A stretch of 34,587 nucleotides of DNA, taken from contig CACWQS010000013.1 in the NCBI GenBank assembly GCA_902763155.1, positions 1-34,587 of the forward strand, in the 5' to 3' direction. Positions within the stretch are counted from its first letter, which is position 1. Every line of letters starts with the position of its first letter. Below, one piece after another: positions 1 to 8,690 of the stretch. Source of the stretch: an uncultured Pseudomonadota bacterium. GTDB lineage: Bacteria; Pseudomonadota; Alphaproteobacteria; RF32; CAG-239. The position numbers and the translations under genes were made by a program. The notes under the pieces were generated by a model. That model saw only the letters and a program-made list of their open reading frames with translations. It was not told the DNA's origin and did no database searches.

Positions 1-423
1 TGGATTACCACGCGAAGTTTTGCAAGATTTTTACGGCGCTTTAGGGCTTGTAAAAATCAACCTTTGCAAAACAAGCTCGTAATGACGTAGGAAACAAAAA
101 ACGTCATAGCGAACTTTTGAGAATGAAAAGCCTATGCAATAGGCGGATTTTTCCAAACGTAGTGCAAGAAAAATCCATTCTCAATTCGTGCGGCTATCCA
201 GTATGATATAGCCTTATAGATTCTGGATTACTTTGCCGAAGTTCAATGCGTTTCTTCTTATCGCTAAAGCTCCGAAGAAACCGATTGCTCCGCAATCCAA
301 TGCACCAAACAAGCTCATAATGACGTGGAATTTAGACGGATAAGAATAATCTGGAAAAGAGCAAAAAAGGCGGAGGATAAAGACACCACCGCCGATTTGA
401 ATAATAGTCAGCATTCCATATAA
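1..423. repeat. Cluster of nested palindromic repeats, no credible gene
   Basis: This stretch consists of several inverted repeats. Arms at 17-34 and 50-72 pair over about 18 bp with a small bulge. Arms at 117-125 and 176-184 enclose a second pair at 145-153 and 168-176 and a small perfect hairpin at 130-144. Further hairpins lie at 192-213, 250-281 and 283-297. Positions 3-88 and 224-335 share their ends (a TGGATTAC start and a CAAGCTC-TAATGACGT end) but have different interiors, so they look like two members of one dispersed family. A 66-codon reading frame on the minus strand at 214-414 lies largely inside the repeat and is not believed to be a gene. I infer a REP/MITE-like family; mobility is not shown. 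Confidence 0.7.
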
Positions 424-2709
424 CTAATGGCAAGCGTAACAAGTCTTCGGATTATTTTGCGAGCATGGATACGTCGCAACGCCATTTGAACAAGCCGCAG
501 CTGCTGCTGAGTATGTATCATAATCGCACGTGCAATCATCACCACCGCTGGAACCACTACTTTTTACAAAGCAATGACCTTTTTCCTCACAAGGACCTCC
601 AGTTTCCATATCACACATTTGTTCATCATCGTAATAACCTTTGCTGTCATCGCAATACAAATAATAACAACCGCTGTATGGGCCAAAACACTTATGGTTA
701 TAGCTATAATAAGATCCCATTGCTGAGTTGCAATCAGATAATGAGGTATAGCCACCTGTACAAGTTATTTTCTCACACTTACCGCATTCAGTGGTGCCAC
801 ATGAAGAATTTTCGTGAGAATTTGTCACTTTAAACGTGTAGCCTGAAGGGCAACTTTTGTTACTTGTTGTTCCACTATTACATGTGTTCTGCATCCATAT
901 ACCACATTGTACAGTATCTCCGTTAGCATCTTGATACGTCGAACCATCCTTAGCTTGCCAATGGAATCCGCAATAAGGATTATCAATAGCATACGCTTCG
1001 GTCATAGTACCGTCCGGACAACCTTTATCTACACAAGTACCGTTATCGCAGCTTTGGTCACCACTACATGCGTATGCATAACAAGTCAAACTATCAGTAC
1101 AACCGTCACTCTTTGTTTCTGCAGTTGTGCTGTAACAACCACCTGATTCGCTAGACATGCTATAACTCGCACAAGTTTTACTCGGTGAACAATTATCTAC
1201 ACAAGTACCGTTTTGGCAAGTCTGATCTGAAGAACAAGCCGATTGATAGCAGGTTCTGGTGCCGCCGCAACCATTATCACAGCTATATGATGAAGTTTTA
1301 CAAGTAGAGGAATCCGATGTTTCGTCGGCCGCAGGAGTACAACAAGATGAATTATAACATACCTGACCTGAAGAACAAGCCGATTGATAGCAAGTTCTGG
1401 TGCCGCCGCAGCCATCACTACAGCTATATGATGAAGTCTTACAAGTAGAGTCATCCGATGTTTCATTGGCCGCAGGAGTACAACAAGATGAATTATAACA
1501 TACCTGATCTGAAGAACAAGCCGATTGATAGCAAGTTCTGGTGCCGCCGCAACCATTATCACAGCTATATGATGAAGTTTTACAAGTAGAGTCATCTGAT
1601 GTTTCGTCGGCCGTAGGGGTGCAGACGCAGCTATAACAAGTGCTACCACAATCGGTGCTTCCCACAGATGTTTTTACATCATTGGCATAAGTACAAGTTA
1701 CATCTTTACTACCGGTAGAGCATTCATCACTGAGATCATAGCAGTCATAATAACGGGTTTGATTTCCACATTCTTTCTTAGTACATCTACTACAACCGGT
1801 CGGTGCGGTGGTAGTCCCGCCGCAATCTTCACAACTGTCACAACTGTTACCACAATCAGTGGTACCATGATTCTTCAAATAGTAACCATCATCACAACTG
1901 GTAGTATTTAAGGATCCAGATGAACATACATTGTTACAACATTCATTACATGCCGAGCCACATGCAGTGGTTTCTAATGTACGGAATATTTCTGTACTCG
2001 GATCACAACTGGTGACTTCTTGCGAACCTTTAGTGCATTTATTATCACAGCATGCATAACACATTGAACCATACTGTGTCCGAGCAGTCGATGTGTACCA
2101 TTCATCACTGGTAGCACGATTCGAACCCGAAGGGCCGCTTGTGCTGCCGCTACTCCATGAACAATATTTCTTCATGCCATCTGCACAGTTATCACTTAAA
2201 CAAACATGACAGACTTGAGTGCCTACATAATACTGTGTATCACGAGGTAAATACCCTCTATTTTCACATTTATCGCTTACTTGAGAACCTAAAGGACATT
2301 CACCGGGTGCGACGCATAATCCGCACTTCAAATCTCCGGAATAAACATAAGTTTCGTTGCCTCCTTCATCTATTGCTTTTTCATATTCGTGCGTATAACC
2401 GCGTTCACAACTGTTTATCCCTGGCTGATATCCGGCACCGCAGTTTTTAGGAACGCAATTATAGTAAGTATGTCCATGGGCCTCACATGTATCCGTACAA
2501 TCCCAGCCCTGACCTTTTATCTCTCTATCGTAACCGGAACAATCGTCATCGGCACCGCCTATTGTTTGGCTGTATAATGAGTCCAAAGCAACACAACCGC
2601 CTGTAGGTAAAAAACATACATCTGCTAAGGCTGAATATGAAAATAAAAACGCGCAGATACACCCCAAAAAACAGGCCTTCAGACCGCACAAATTACGAAA
2701 CTTCAACAT
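424..2709 (-). CDS. Secreted cysteine-rich repeat protein, function unknown
   Basis: A 761-residue protein with an N-terminal signal peptide: a basic start (MLKFRNLCGLK), a hydrophobic stretch and an SALAD-like cleavage region near residue 29. The rest is extremely rich in Cys, Ser, Thr and Gly, with many CxxC pairs, which suggests a disulfide-bonded or metal-binding extracytoplasmic protein. Residues about 360-501 hold three 47-residue repeats with the pattern CTP-A-ETSD-STCKTSSYSC-GCGGTRTCYQSACSS. I see no C-terminal membrane anchor or catalytic motif. The start is supported by GGGAG upstream of the ATG at 2709 and by an extended -10 promoter at 2754-2762. It stands alone, with repeats downstream and a separate operon upstream. 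I do not recognise a named family. A surface or adhesin-like role is only a guess. Confidence 0.85.
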   Translation of the reverse strand: MLKFRNLCGLKACFLGCICAFLFSYSALADVCFLPTGGCVALDSLYSQTIGGADDDCSGYDREIKGQGWDCTDTCEAHGHTYYNCVPKNCGAGYQPGINSCERGYTHEYEKAIDEGGNETYVYSGDLKCGLCVAPGECPLGSQVSDKCENRGYLPRDTQYYVGTQVCHVCLSDNCADGMKKYCSWSSGSTSGPSGSNRATSDEWYTSTARTQYGSMCYACCDNKCTKGSQEVTSCDPSTEIFRTLETTACGSACNECCNNVCSSGSLNTTSCDDGYYLKNHGTTDCGNSCDSCEDCGGTTTAPTGCSRCTKKECGNQTRYYDCYDLSDECSTGSKDVTCTYANDVKTSVGSTDCGSTCYSCVCTPTADETSDDSTCKTSSYSCDNGCGGTRTCYQSACSSDQVCYNSSCCTPAANETSDDSTCKTSSYSCSDGCGGTRTCYQSACSSGQVCYNSSCCTPAADETSDSSTCKTSSYSCDNGCGGTRTCYQSACSSDQTCQNGTCVDNCSPSKTCASYSMSSESGGCYSTTAETKSDGCTDSLTCYAYACSGDQSCDNGTCVDKGCPDGTMTEAYAIDNPYCGFHWQAKDGSTYQDANGDTVQCGIWMQNTCNSGTTSNKSCPSGYTFKVTNSHENSSCGTTECGKCEKITCTGGYTSLSDCNSAMGSYYSYNHKCFGPYSGCYYLYCDDSKGYYDDEQMCDMETGGPCEEKGHCFVKSSGSSGGDDCTCDYDTYSAAAAACSNGVATYPCSQNNPKTCYACH
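1205..1630 (-). repeat. Three 141-bp tandem repeats inside the Cys-rich gene
   Basis: The same segment (GAAGAACAAGCCGATTGATA on the plus strand) recurs at 1229, 1370 and 1511, exactly 141 bp or 47 codons apart. The copies differ at only scattered positions. Such similarity at the DNA level points to recent duplication, and the unit length keeps the reading frame if a copy is gained or lost. Confidence 0.9.
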
Positions 2710-2753
2710 AATACACTCCCATTGAAAAATAGGTTCACTCCAATATATACTTT

Positions 2754-2762
2754 ATTATAGCA
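2754..2762 (-). promoter_or_regulatory. Extended -10 promoter of the Cys-rich gene
   Basis: On the minus strand TGC precedes a perfect TATAAT, the arrangement of an extended -10 promoter. It lies about 45 bp upstream of the ATG at 2709. No good -35 is visible at the usual distance, which fits the extended -10 class. Confidence 0.55.
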
Positions 2763-2845
2763 CATTTTTTTGCCAAATGCACGTTTTTTTTTTACTTTTT
2801 TTAATATAAAAAATACGATTCGTAATGGCAAGCAAAAATAAGTTG

Positions 2846-3649
2846 CTACTCTTCTTCAGCCAAATCAATTTTCGTAAGTAAAAATTCCGGAGTCTGACGC
2901 CCGAAAGTGCGATAACGTTTCATTAAGCTCACTGCTTCATAATCATGAGGATTTTCATGAGCTTTCTTTTCGCTTTTAACCTCCTGCACCTTCTTAATAT
3001 CTTCGACTTTCTTTGGCTCTACATCAGATTGCACTGCCTCTTCTTCTTTATTTTTATCAACCTTAATTTCATCAGGAGCCTGTAAAATTTGGTCTAAAAT
3101 CATCTGCGTTTCTTTAGAGCGACGATTAGTAAAGATAATGTTTTGCTTATCTGCAGGCAAAGCTTCAAGAACAGTTTGCAAACTCTTGAGTTGATGTATT
3201 TTTTTAATTAAGTTAATATCATCAATCACCAAAATATCTACTGTAGATAAATCAACTTTTCCTTCCTTCATTAAATCAACCAACAAATTCGGCGAAGCAA
3301 TAATTACATTAGCTTCTTCATCAATACTTTCTTGGCTATCGGTTACAGTGCTTTCGGTAATTTCGTGATATTTGTTAAACACGGCAAAACGGTCGGAAAC
3401 ACTGACAGATTGCTTAGAACCTGCAGTTATAATCAAGATATTTTTTGCCTCATGGCGAGAGATAATATCTATCAACGGCAACACATACGAACAAGTCTTA
3501 CCGCAACGCGCCGGCGCAATGGTAAAAACATCTTTGCCAGCTAATATTGATGGAATAACATCAGCCTGCACGGTAGTCGGCGTCGTAATCCCCGCTTCGG
3601 TAATCGCTTTAATTGTCTTTTCGCTTAATCCTAATTCTGCAAAATCCAT
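2846..3649 (-). CDS. Degenerate single-domain DEAD-box helicase-like protein
   Basis: 267 residues. The N-terminal 190 follow the first RecA domain of DEAD-box RNA helicases: a Q-motif region (F-ELGL...PTTVQ, Gln28), a Walker A-like APARCGKT (45-52), a motif II position reading VIDDIN (141-146) instead of DEAD, and a motif III position reading TNR instead of SAT. Motif Ia (PTRELA in active enzymes) is not recognisable. The second RecA domain is absent and is replaced by a Lys/Glu-rich tail (about 195-267). ATP-driven unwinding is therefore unlikely; nucleotide or RNA binding may remain. The gene starts 11 bp after ftsH with GAGGG as RBS, so it is probably co-transcribed with it. A scaffold or regulatory role is inference. 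The frame is open and continuous, so it does not look like a recent pseudogene. Confidence 0.8.
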   Translation of the reverse strand: MDFAELGLSEKTIKAITEAGITTPTTVQADVIPSILAGKDVFTIAPARCGKTCSYVLPLIDIISRHEAKNILIITAGSKQSVSVSDRFAVFNKYHEITESTVTDSQESIDEEANVIIASPNLLVDLMKEGKVDLSTVDILVIDDINLIKKIHQLKSLQTVLEALPADKQNIIFTNRRSKETQMILDQILQAPDEIKVDKNKEEEAVQSDVEPKKVEDIKKVQEVKSEKKAHENPHDYEAVSLMKRYRTFGRQTPEFLLTKIDLAEEE

Positions 3650-3660
3650 TTTTCCCTCAC

Positions 3661-5517
3661 TTATACTTCCGGCACAGATGTTTTGGTTAATTTTTCCGGA
3701 TCGGTTGGCATTTGTTCCGTGCGATCCAACTTATTGCCGGCTAAAATATCTTGAATTTCGGCACCTGTCAAGGTTTCATATTCCATTAAGGCTTGTGCCA
3801 ATGTCTCCAGTTCTTGACGATTTTCAGTCAATATCTTTTTAGCTTCCTCATAAGCATTGGTAATCAAGCGCTTAATTTCAGCATCTATTAAATTGGCGGT
3901 CTGCTCACTGATATTACTGCGACTGCTGCCAATACCAAGATAATTATCTTGACCATTAGCATAAGAAACCGGTCCCAGTTCATCACTTAACCCCCATTCG
4001 GTTACCATAGCTCGTGCCAAATTTGTAGCCATCTGAATATCACCTTTAGCACCGGAAGTTACTTTATCATAACCGTAAATCATTTCTTCGCTCACCCGTC
4101 CTCCCATGGCTAATGTCAGAGAAGACAGCATCTTGGTACGAGATTCGGAATACGAATCCTTTTCCGGCAGACTCTGAACCATACCCAATGCCCGACCGCG
4201 CGGAATAATCGTGGCTTTATGGATAGGATCTGCTTCTGCCACGTGCAATGCGCAGATTGCATGCCCAGCTTCATGATATGCAGTTTGGCGCTTTTCTTTT
4301 TCATCCATAGCCATAGATTTGCGCTCGGTTCCCATTAAAACCTTATCTTTGGCGTTGTCAAAATCGACGGCGGTTACACGGCGTTTGTTCTGTCTGGCGG
4401 CAAGCAGAGCCGCTTCGTTCACCAAATTTGCCAAATCAGCACCGGAAAACCCCGGAGTGCCACGCGCAACTATGCTTAAATCAACATCACGCGCCAACGG
4501 AACTTTGCGGGTATGAACTTGCAAAATCGCCTCTCGCCCACGCACATCCGGATTGGTAACTTGCACCTGACGATCAAAACGCCCCGGACGCAATAAAGCC
4601 GGATCGAGCACATCGGGACGGTTGGTTGCTGCAATCAAAATCACATTCTCGTTTTCTTCAAAACCGTCCATTTCTACCAATAACTGGTTGAGCGTTTGTT
4701 CGCGTTCATCATTACCTCCGCCGTAACCGGCACCACGATGACGCCCAACCGCATCAATCTCATCTACAAAAACCAAACACGGTGCGTTTTTTTTCGCTTG
4801 CGCAAACATATCGCGCACCCTTGATGCACCAACACCGACGAACATTTCCACAAAATCGGAACCGGAAATGGAGAAAAACGGCACATTAGCCTCTCCTGCT
4901 ACAGCTTTTGCCAACAAAGTTTTACCGGTTCCCGGAGGACCCACTAAAAGCACCCCCTTAGGAATACGCCCGCCCAAACGTTTAAATTTTTGCGGTTCTT
5001 TCAAAAACTCAACAATTTCAGCCAGTTCAGCCTTAGATTCATCGGCACCGGCAACATCGTCAAAGGTTACCTTTTTTGAACTTTCAATCAATCTGGCACG
5101 AGATTTTCCGAAACTCAATGCCTTATTGTTACCGGAATTCGCCTGACGAAAGAAATAAACCCAAACCCCAATCAGCAACAGCATCGGCCCCCAACCAAGG
5201 AACAAGCTCCACAGCGATTCCCCCGACATATCTTGCGGCTTGGCTTCCACCTTAACTCCGTTTTCGAGCAAAGTATCCACCGTTGTCGGACTATAAGGTG
5301 CATAGGTGGAAAACTGCTGTCCGTCAACAGTTTGTCCCTTTATTTCGCTACCGGTGATAGTAACATCAACAACACGTTTTTCTCGCACATTACGCATAAA
5401 ATCAGAATAAGCGATTTCTGTTTTATTTATCGGTGATGTACTACTGCCATACCCTAGAAATATTGAGGTTAATATAAGAGCAATAATCAATATAATAAAA
5501 TTTTTTCCGAACTTCAT
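3661..5517 (-). CDS. ftsH: ATP-dependent zinc metalloprotease FtsH
   Basis: Membrane-bound AAA+ protease that degrades misfolded membrane proteins and selected soluble regulators. The 618-residue protein shows a first membrane segment (about 7-24), an extracytoplasmic domain, a second membrane segment (104-124), Walker A GPPGTGKT (193-200), Walker B with VDEID (251-255), the second region of homology ending RPGRFDR, and the zinc site HEAGH (415-419). Length and order are normal for FtsH. An in-frame ATG 14 codons upstream at 5559 is possible. The ATG at 5517 is preferred because AGGA lies about 8 nt upstream and the protein then begins MKFGKNF directly before the membrane segment, as in homologues. 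It follows the methyltransferase gene after 69 bp and is followed by the degenerate DEAD-box gene. Confidence 0.97.
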   Translation of the reverse strand: MKFGKNFIILIIALILTSIFLGYGSSTSPINKTEIAYSDFMRNVREKRVVDVTITGSEIKGQTVDGQQFSTYAPYSPTTVDTLLENGVKVEAKPQDMSGESLWSLFLGWGPMLLLIGVWVYFFRQANSGNNKALSFGKSRARLIESSKKVTFDDVAGADESKAELAEIVEFLKEPQKFKRLGGRIPKGVLLVGPPGTGKTLLAKAVAGEANVPFFSISGSDFVEMFVGVGASRVRDMFAQAKKNAPCLVFVDEIDAVGRHRGAGYGGGNDEREQTLNQLLVEMDGFEENENVILIAATNRPDVLDPALLRPGRFDRQVQVTNPDVRGREAILQVHTRKVPLARDVDLSIVARGTPGFSGADLANLVNEAALLAARQNKRRVTAVDFDNAKDKVLMGTERKSMAMDEKEKRQTAYHEAGHAICALHVAEADPIHKATIIPRGRALGMVQSLPEKDSYSESRTKMLSSLTLAMGGRVSEEMIYGYDKVTSGAKGDIQMATNLARAMVTEWGLSDELGPVSYANGQDNYLGIGSSRSNISEQTANLIDAEIKRLITNAYEEAKKILTENRQELETLAQALMEYETLTGAEIQDILAGNKLDRTEQMPTDPEKLTKTSVPEV

Positions 5518-5586
5518 AACAAAATTCCTATTGTTGAATTTTACAATCTTGCGGTGCATTCTAGCACAAACAACAATAATTGCAAG

Positions 5587-6516
5587 CTAATCTTCCACAC
5601 TGTTGCGACTTTTGAACACTCCGTTTTCATATCCCTGAATTTTAGGATTTTCCTCGGCAAGTTCAAGTCTTTTCAAACTAAGAGCCACATAACCGCGCTC
5701 GCGTTCTATTCCCAAATAGCGGCGACCGAGTTTGTGAGCCACCACCGCCGTGGTTCCCGAGCCCAAAAACGGATCAAAAACCAAGTCCCCTTCGTTGCTC
5801 GATGCCAAAATCAACTTAGCAATCAGTTTTTCCGGCTTTTGGGTAGGATGTTGAGTATTTTCCGGCATTGACCAAAACGGAATGGTAATATCAGTCCAAA
5901 TATTAGATGGTGCGGTCAGACGAACTTTTTTACCATTTGTTTCCTGCCAATCCTTCGGAGCACCTTTATGATCGCGATATGGAGCCAAAACCGGACGCTT
6001 AATCTTTACCGCATCAAGATTAAATATATAATCATCACTTTTAGTAAAAAACCATATGTCTTCCAAACAATTTTTCCAATTATTATTGGCAGCTCTGCCT
6101 TTCTCACGTTCCCACGAAATCCTATTACGCAAGGTAAAATATTTGCAAGCCACCGCCGGAATGGCAATCGAAGTTTGCCAATCTGCACAAATATATATAC
6201 TGGCATTGGGCTTTAACACCCGTGCAACCTTTGACAACCACCTGTCCAACCATTTTTTATACGATTGCAAATCGGTTTGCTTAAAAGTCTTGGTACCAAA
6301 ATTCTTGGTCAAATTATACGGCGGATCAACCACCATCAAATCCACAAAGCTATCAGGTAAAAAACGCAAGGCATAAAATGTATCCTGCCAGATTACCTTA
6401 TCTTGTAAATCGGTTATTTTTTTACTTGGAGAAAATTTAAGCGCATGTTTGGCATAAGCAATTTCTTCTTGCCGAGAGAGCAAAATCGTCTTATTACGCG
6501 GCGCTTTTTGTTTCAT
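5587..6516 (-). CDS. Orphan beta-class DNA methyltransferase (N6-adenine or N4-cytosine)
   Basis: Transfers a methyl group from S-adenosylmethionine to an exocyclic amino group of DNA. The 309-residue protein carries the catalytic motif DPPYNL (64-69) before the AdoMet-binding motif FDPFLGSGTT (247-256), the order typical of the beta class that includes CcrM and M.RsrI. HPTQKP (223-228) is also typical. No restriction endonuclease gene is adjacent, so it looks like a solitary methylase; the recognition site cannot be read from sequence alone. Compared with CcrM (about 360 residues) it is shorter and I cannot see the extra C-terminal domain, so calling it the cell-cycle methylase would be unsafe. 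Its ATG overlaps the HPr stop codon (TAATG), so it is translationally coupled to the PTS genes. Confidence 0.9.
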   Translation of the reverse strand: MKQKAPRNKTILLSRQEEIAYAKHALKFSPSKKITDLQDKVIWQDTFYALRFLPDSFVDLMVVDPPYNLTKNFGTKTFKQTDLQSYKKWLDRWLSKVARVLKPNASIYICADWQTSIAIPAVACKYFTLRNRISWEREKGRAANNNWKNCLEDIWFFTKSDDYIFNLDAVKIKRPVLAPYRDHKGAPKDWQETNGKKVRLTAPSNIWTDITIPFWSMPENTQHPTQKPEKLIAKLILASSNEGDLVFDPFLGSGTTAVVAHKLGRRYLGIERERGYVALSLKRLELAEENPKIQGYENGVFKSRNSVED

Positions 6517-6794
6517 TATACATCTTCCCCAAAGCGAGCATTTACCAAGTTTGTAAGTGCGTTAATAGCCTCATTTGCTTGATTTCCGGAGGCACATACC
6601 TTAATAGTCGAACCTTTAGAGGCCGCCAGCATCATCAGGCTGAGAATCGAACTTCCGTCCACAATCTGCCCGTCTTTTTCAACTGTTACTTCTGCATCTA
6701 TGGTTGACAGACACTTAACAAAAGCTGCCGCCGCTCTGGCATGCAGTCCTTTTTGGTTACAAATTGTCAGTTCTATTTCCAGTGCATTGCTCAT
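6516..6794 (-). CDS. HPr-like phosphocarrier protein (PTS, probably PTS-Ntr)
   Basis: A 92-residue phosphocarrier that receives phosphate from enzyme I and passes it to EIIA. The phosphorylatable histidine is in KGLHARAAA (His18), equivalent to His15 of HPr. Ser49 in GSSILSLMML matches the regulatory serine phosphorylated by HPr kinase in organisms that have it. The gene overlaps the upstream EIIA gene by 4 bp and the downstream methyltransferase by 1 bp. No sugar permease (EIIB/C) lies nearby, which fits the regulatory PTS of alphaproteobacteria. No HPr kinase gene is in the window. Confidence 0.93.
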   Translation of the reverse strand: MSNALEIELTICNQKGLHARAAAAFVKCLSTIDAEVTVEKDGQIVDGSSILSLMMLAASKGSTIKVCASGNQANEAINALTNLVNARFGEDV

Positions 6795-7198
6795 TTAGCG
6801 GCACCGCTTAAAAGCTGTGAGGCAACGTTAATATGTTTCTTTCCGGCATCTTGTGCTAAATCAACACACTTTGCTAATGGCTGATCCTTACGGGCAGATG
6901 CCAGTTTTATCAGCATCGGTAGATTAACACCGGCAATCACATCAAATGAGCCATGGCTAATAATCGACATCGCCAAATTGGAAGGAGTACCTCCAAACAT
7001 ATCGGTCAGTAGCAAAACACCTTCTCCACTATCAACCTTTTTGGATTTAGCTAAAATTTCCTGCCGACGAGCTTCTACATCATCATCAGGCCCAATGCAC
7101 ACACACTCCACCTGATTTTGCTTGCCCACTACATGTTCCATAGCTGCCACAAACTCAAGTGCTAAATTACCGTGCGTAACAAAAACCAACCCTATCAT
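6791..7198 (-). CDS. PTS EIIA component, mannose/fructose family
   Basis: A 135-residue EIIA domain of the mannose (ManX) type, which accepts phosphate from HPr on the histidine of FVTHGNLA (His9 from the chosen start). The segment around GVLLLTDMFGGTPSNLA is characteristic of the family. A longer reading begins 7 codons upstream, but the ATG at 7198 overlaps the stop of the preceding gene in an ATGA and the product then begins MIGLVFVTHG as in homologues. No EIIB or EIIC partner is present, so a regulatory role is likelier than sugar transport; its target is not evident here. Confidence 0.93.
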   Translation of the reverse strand: MIGLVFVTHGNLALEFVAAMEHVVGKQNQVECVCIGPDDDVEARRQEILAKSKKVDSGEGVLLLTDMFGGTPSNLAMSIISHGSFDVIAGVNLPMLIKLASARKDQPLAKCVDLAQDAGKKHINVASQLLSGAAK

Positions 7199-7614
7199 TT
7201 CTCTGTCCCGCTTGTCCACACTTTAACAGCACCAAAAGATCTTAACAATTCATCTTTACTTTTAGCCTTAAATAACTCATCGGCACGAGTACGGCGACCA
7301 TCAAAGACTATATCTTCAACATTTTCAACCGGAACGGCATAAACACGCTCAACTATTTCACCTTGCAATTCAACTATCATTACCACTTCGGACTCTGCCA
7401 AAACATTACAAGTTTCGGCATCAACGCCGTCTAAAATAATTGAACGGCGAGCATCTCTTTTCAAAAGCGCTGTTTTTTTACCGTCAAATTCCAAAACCGG
7501 TTCATGCGGTTCACCATCTCTTGCATCAATAAATATAGCTAATTCACCATATTTATTCTCGATAATTTGAAAGAAATCCTGTTTTTCCATCAATGTATAA
7601 TATTGGTTTTCCAT
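7195..7614 (-). CDS. Unknown small soluble protein, first gene of the PTS cluster
   Basis: About 139 residues, acidic, with no membrane segment, signal peptide or motif that I recognise. The start at 7614 (MENQYYTLMEKQDFF) is preferred over a TTG five codons earlier because GGGGA lies about 7 nt upstream. The end overlaps the EIIA gene by 4 bp, so the two should be co-translated. In many alphaproteobacteria hprK and rapZ lie upstream of this EIIA gene; this protein shows no P-loop, so it is neither in recognisable form. A link to PTS regulation is suggested only by position. Confidence 0.75.
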   Translation of the reverse strand: MENQYYTLMEKQDFFQIIENKYGELAIFIDARDGEPHEPVLEFDGKKTALLKRDARRSIILDGVDAETCNVLAESEVVMIVELQGEIVERVYAVPVENVEDIVFDGRRTRADELFKAKSKDELLRSFGAVKVWTSGTEK

Positions 7615-7707
7615 TCTTTTTCCCCACAAATATTTTTGCTGGAATTGTTATAGCGCTTTTTTTTGTAAATGTCTATGTTTTGTTTTACCTTATCCGCTTT
7701 CTTTTTA

Positions 7708-8670
7708 TCAGCGACTGCCGTTTTTTTGTTTCAGTGAATCTTTAAGCAGTTTTTTTATCTGCTCGCCGTAAGGTTTTTGCTCTTGTTGTTTGTCTTTTTT
7801 GGCGCTTTGCTCTGCTACCGATGTTTCAAATTCTTTTTTAGGTCTGCTTTCGGTATTTTTTTGTTCGGAAACTGTTTTACCATTATAAATATTTTGTTTT
7901 TTAATTTCCGACAATTTGGCAGTTTGTCCCGATTTACGCAGTATCAGTTCCGCAGTTTGGTTCTGGGTCAAATTGCGGTCGCGGACTTCTTTGGCATCTT
8001 TGGTTTTCAAATCTTTAACCTTATGATTATCCGCTGTTACTTTAATCTGCTTTACTCCGTCGGCAACTTTACCTTCAGTGCGAGGTTTAATATCCCCTTT
8101 TATCCCCGTTTGTTTTGCAATAGTACCTTCTAATGAGCTTAATCTGATTCGCCGCGGATTATAAATTGCTTCATTCATTTGTTTATTGTTATCGGCGGTG
8201 CTCGAACGATTTAATCCGGCACGGCGCGCTAAAGTATCAGCCTGTTCAATGGCATTTAAGCGACCGGCCTTTTCTTCTTGACGCATAGAGGCAGTGATTG
8301 CACGTTGTTCAACCATCCGTCTTTCACTGGGAGCCAATGCATCTAAAAGCGAACTGTCGCCGTTTGAAACATCTTTTTGCTGAAGCCGCAATAACCTGAA
8401 CGAGTGTTCCATATCCATAAAATCGTCATCATCGTCGTTTTCATCGTCATCATAAAGTTGGCGCACTTTTTTGCTGATTTTACCGGTTTTGGTGCGCTTG
8501 ATTTCCGGCTGCATTTTATTACGCTTAGCTTGCCATTTATCGGCTTCAATGGCATCAATACGCAAAGTCAAGCGCTCATCATCACCGACTTTTTTCTTTT
8601 TCCAATCCGGTTTAGAAACTGCGCCTTCGGCATCATCATCTGGATTTTGCATAAATTCTTCCTCCGTCAT
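7708..8670 (-). CDS. Highly charged, probably disordered protein of unknown function
   Basis: 320 residues from the ATG at 8670, chosen because GAGGAAGG lies about 10 nt upstream; an in-frame start ten codons earlier would overlap the preceding gene. The sequence is dominated by Lys, Arg, Glu, Asp and Gln, with an acidic run DDDENDDDDDF at about residues 77-87 and long polar stretches that look disordered or coiled-coil. There is no signal peptide, membrane segment or recognised domain. It begins 20 bp after the PAS-domain gene, so the two are probably one operon. The composition would suit a scaffold or an RNA- or DNA-associated protein, but nothing in the sequence decides this. Confidence 0.75.
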   Translation of the reverse strand: MTEEEFMQNPDDDAEGAVSKPDWKKKKVGDDERLTLRIDAIEADKWQAKRNKMQPEIKRTKTGKISKKVRQLYDDDENDDDDDFMDMEHSFRLLRLQQKDVSNGDSSLLDALAPSERRMVEQRAITASMRQEEKAGRLNAIEQADTLARRAGLNRSSTADNNKQMNEAIYNPRRIRLSSLEGTIAKQTGIKGDIKPRTEGKVADGVKQIKVTADNHKVKDLKTKDAKEVRDRNLTQNQTAELILRKSGQTAKLSEIKKQNIYNGKTVSEQKNTESRPKKEFETSVAEQSAKKDKQQEQKPYGEQIKKLLKDSLKQKNGSR

Positions 8671-8690
8671 ATTTTTAATGCCTTCCTCAA

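Noticed and set aside
214..414. 66-codon reading frame on the minus strand
   Set aside because: It lies largely in the palindromic repeat whose ends recur at 3-88, has a repeat-derived translation and no homologue or clear RBS.
1205..1630. CRISPR array
   Set aside because: The 141-bp units are long, contiguous, without spacers, and code for protein in frame.
1197..1649. 150-codon frame antiphase to the Cys-rich gene
   Set aside because: It exists only because the 141-bp tandem repeat is open in a second frame; no RBS and low-quality composition.
5587..6516. CcrM cell-cycle methyltransferase
   Set aside because: Class and motif order fit, but it is shorter than CcrM and I cannot recognise its C-terminal domain; the target site is unknown.
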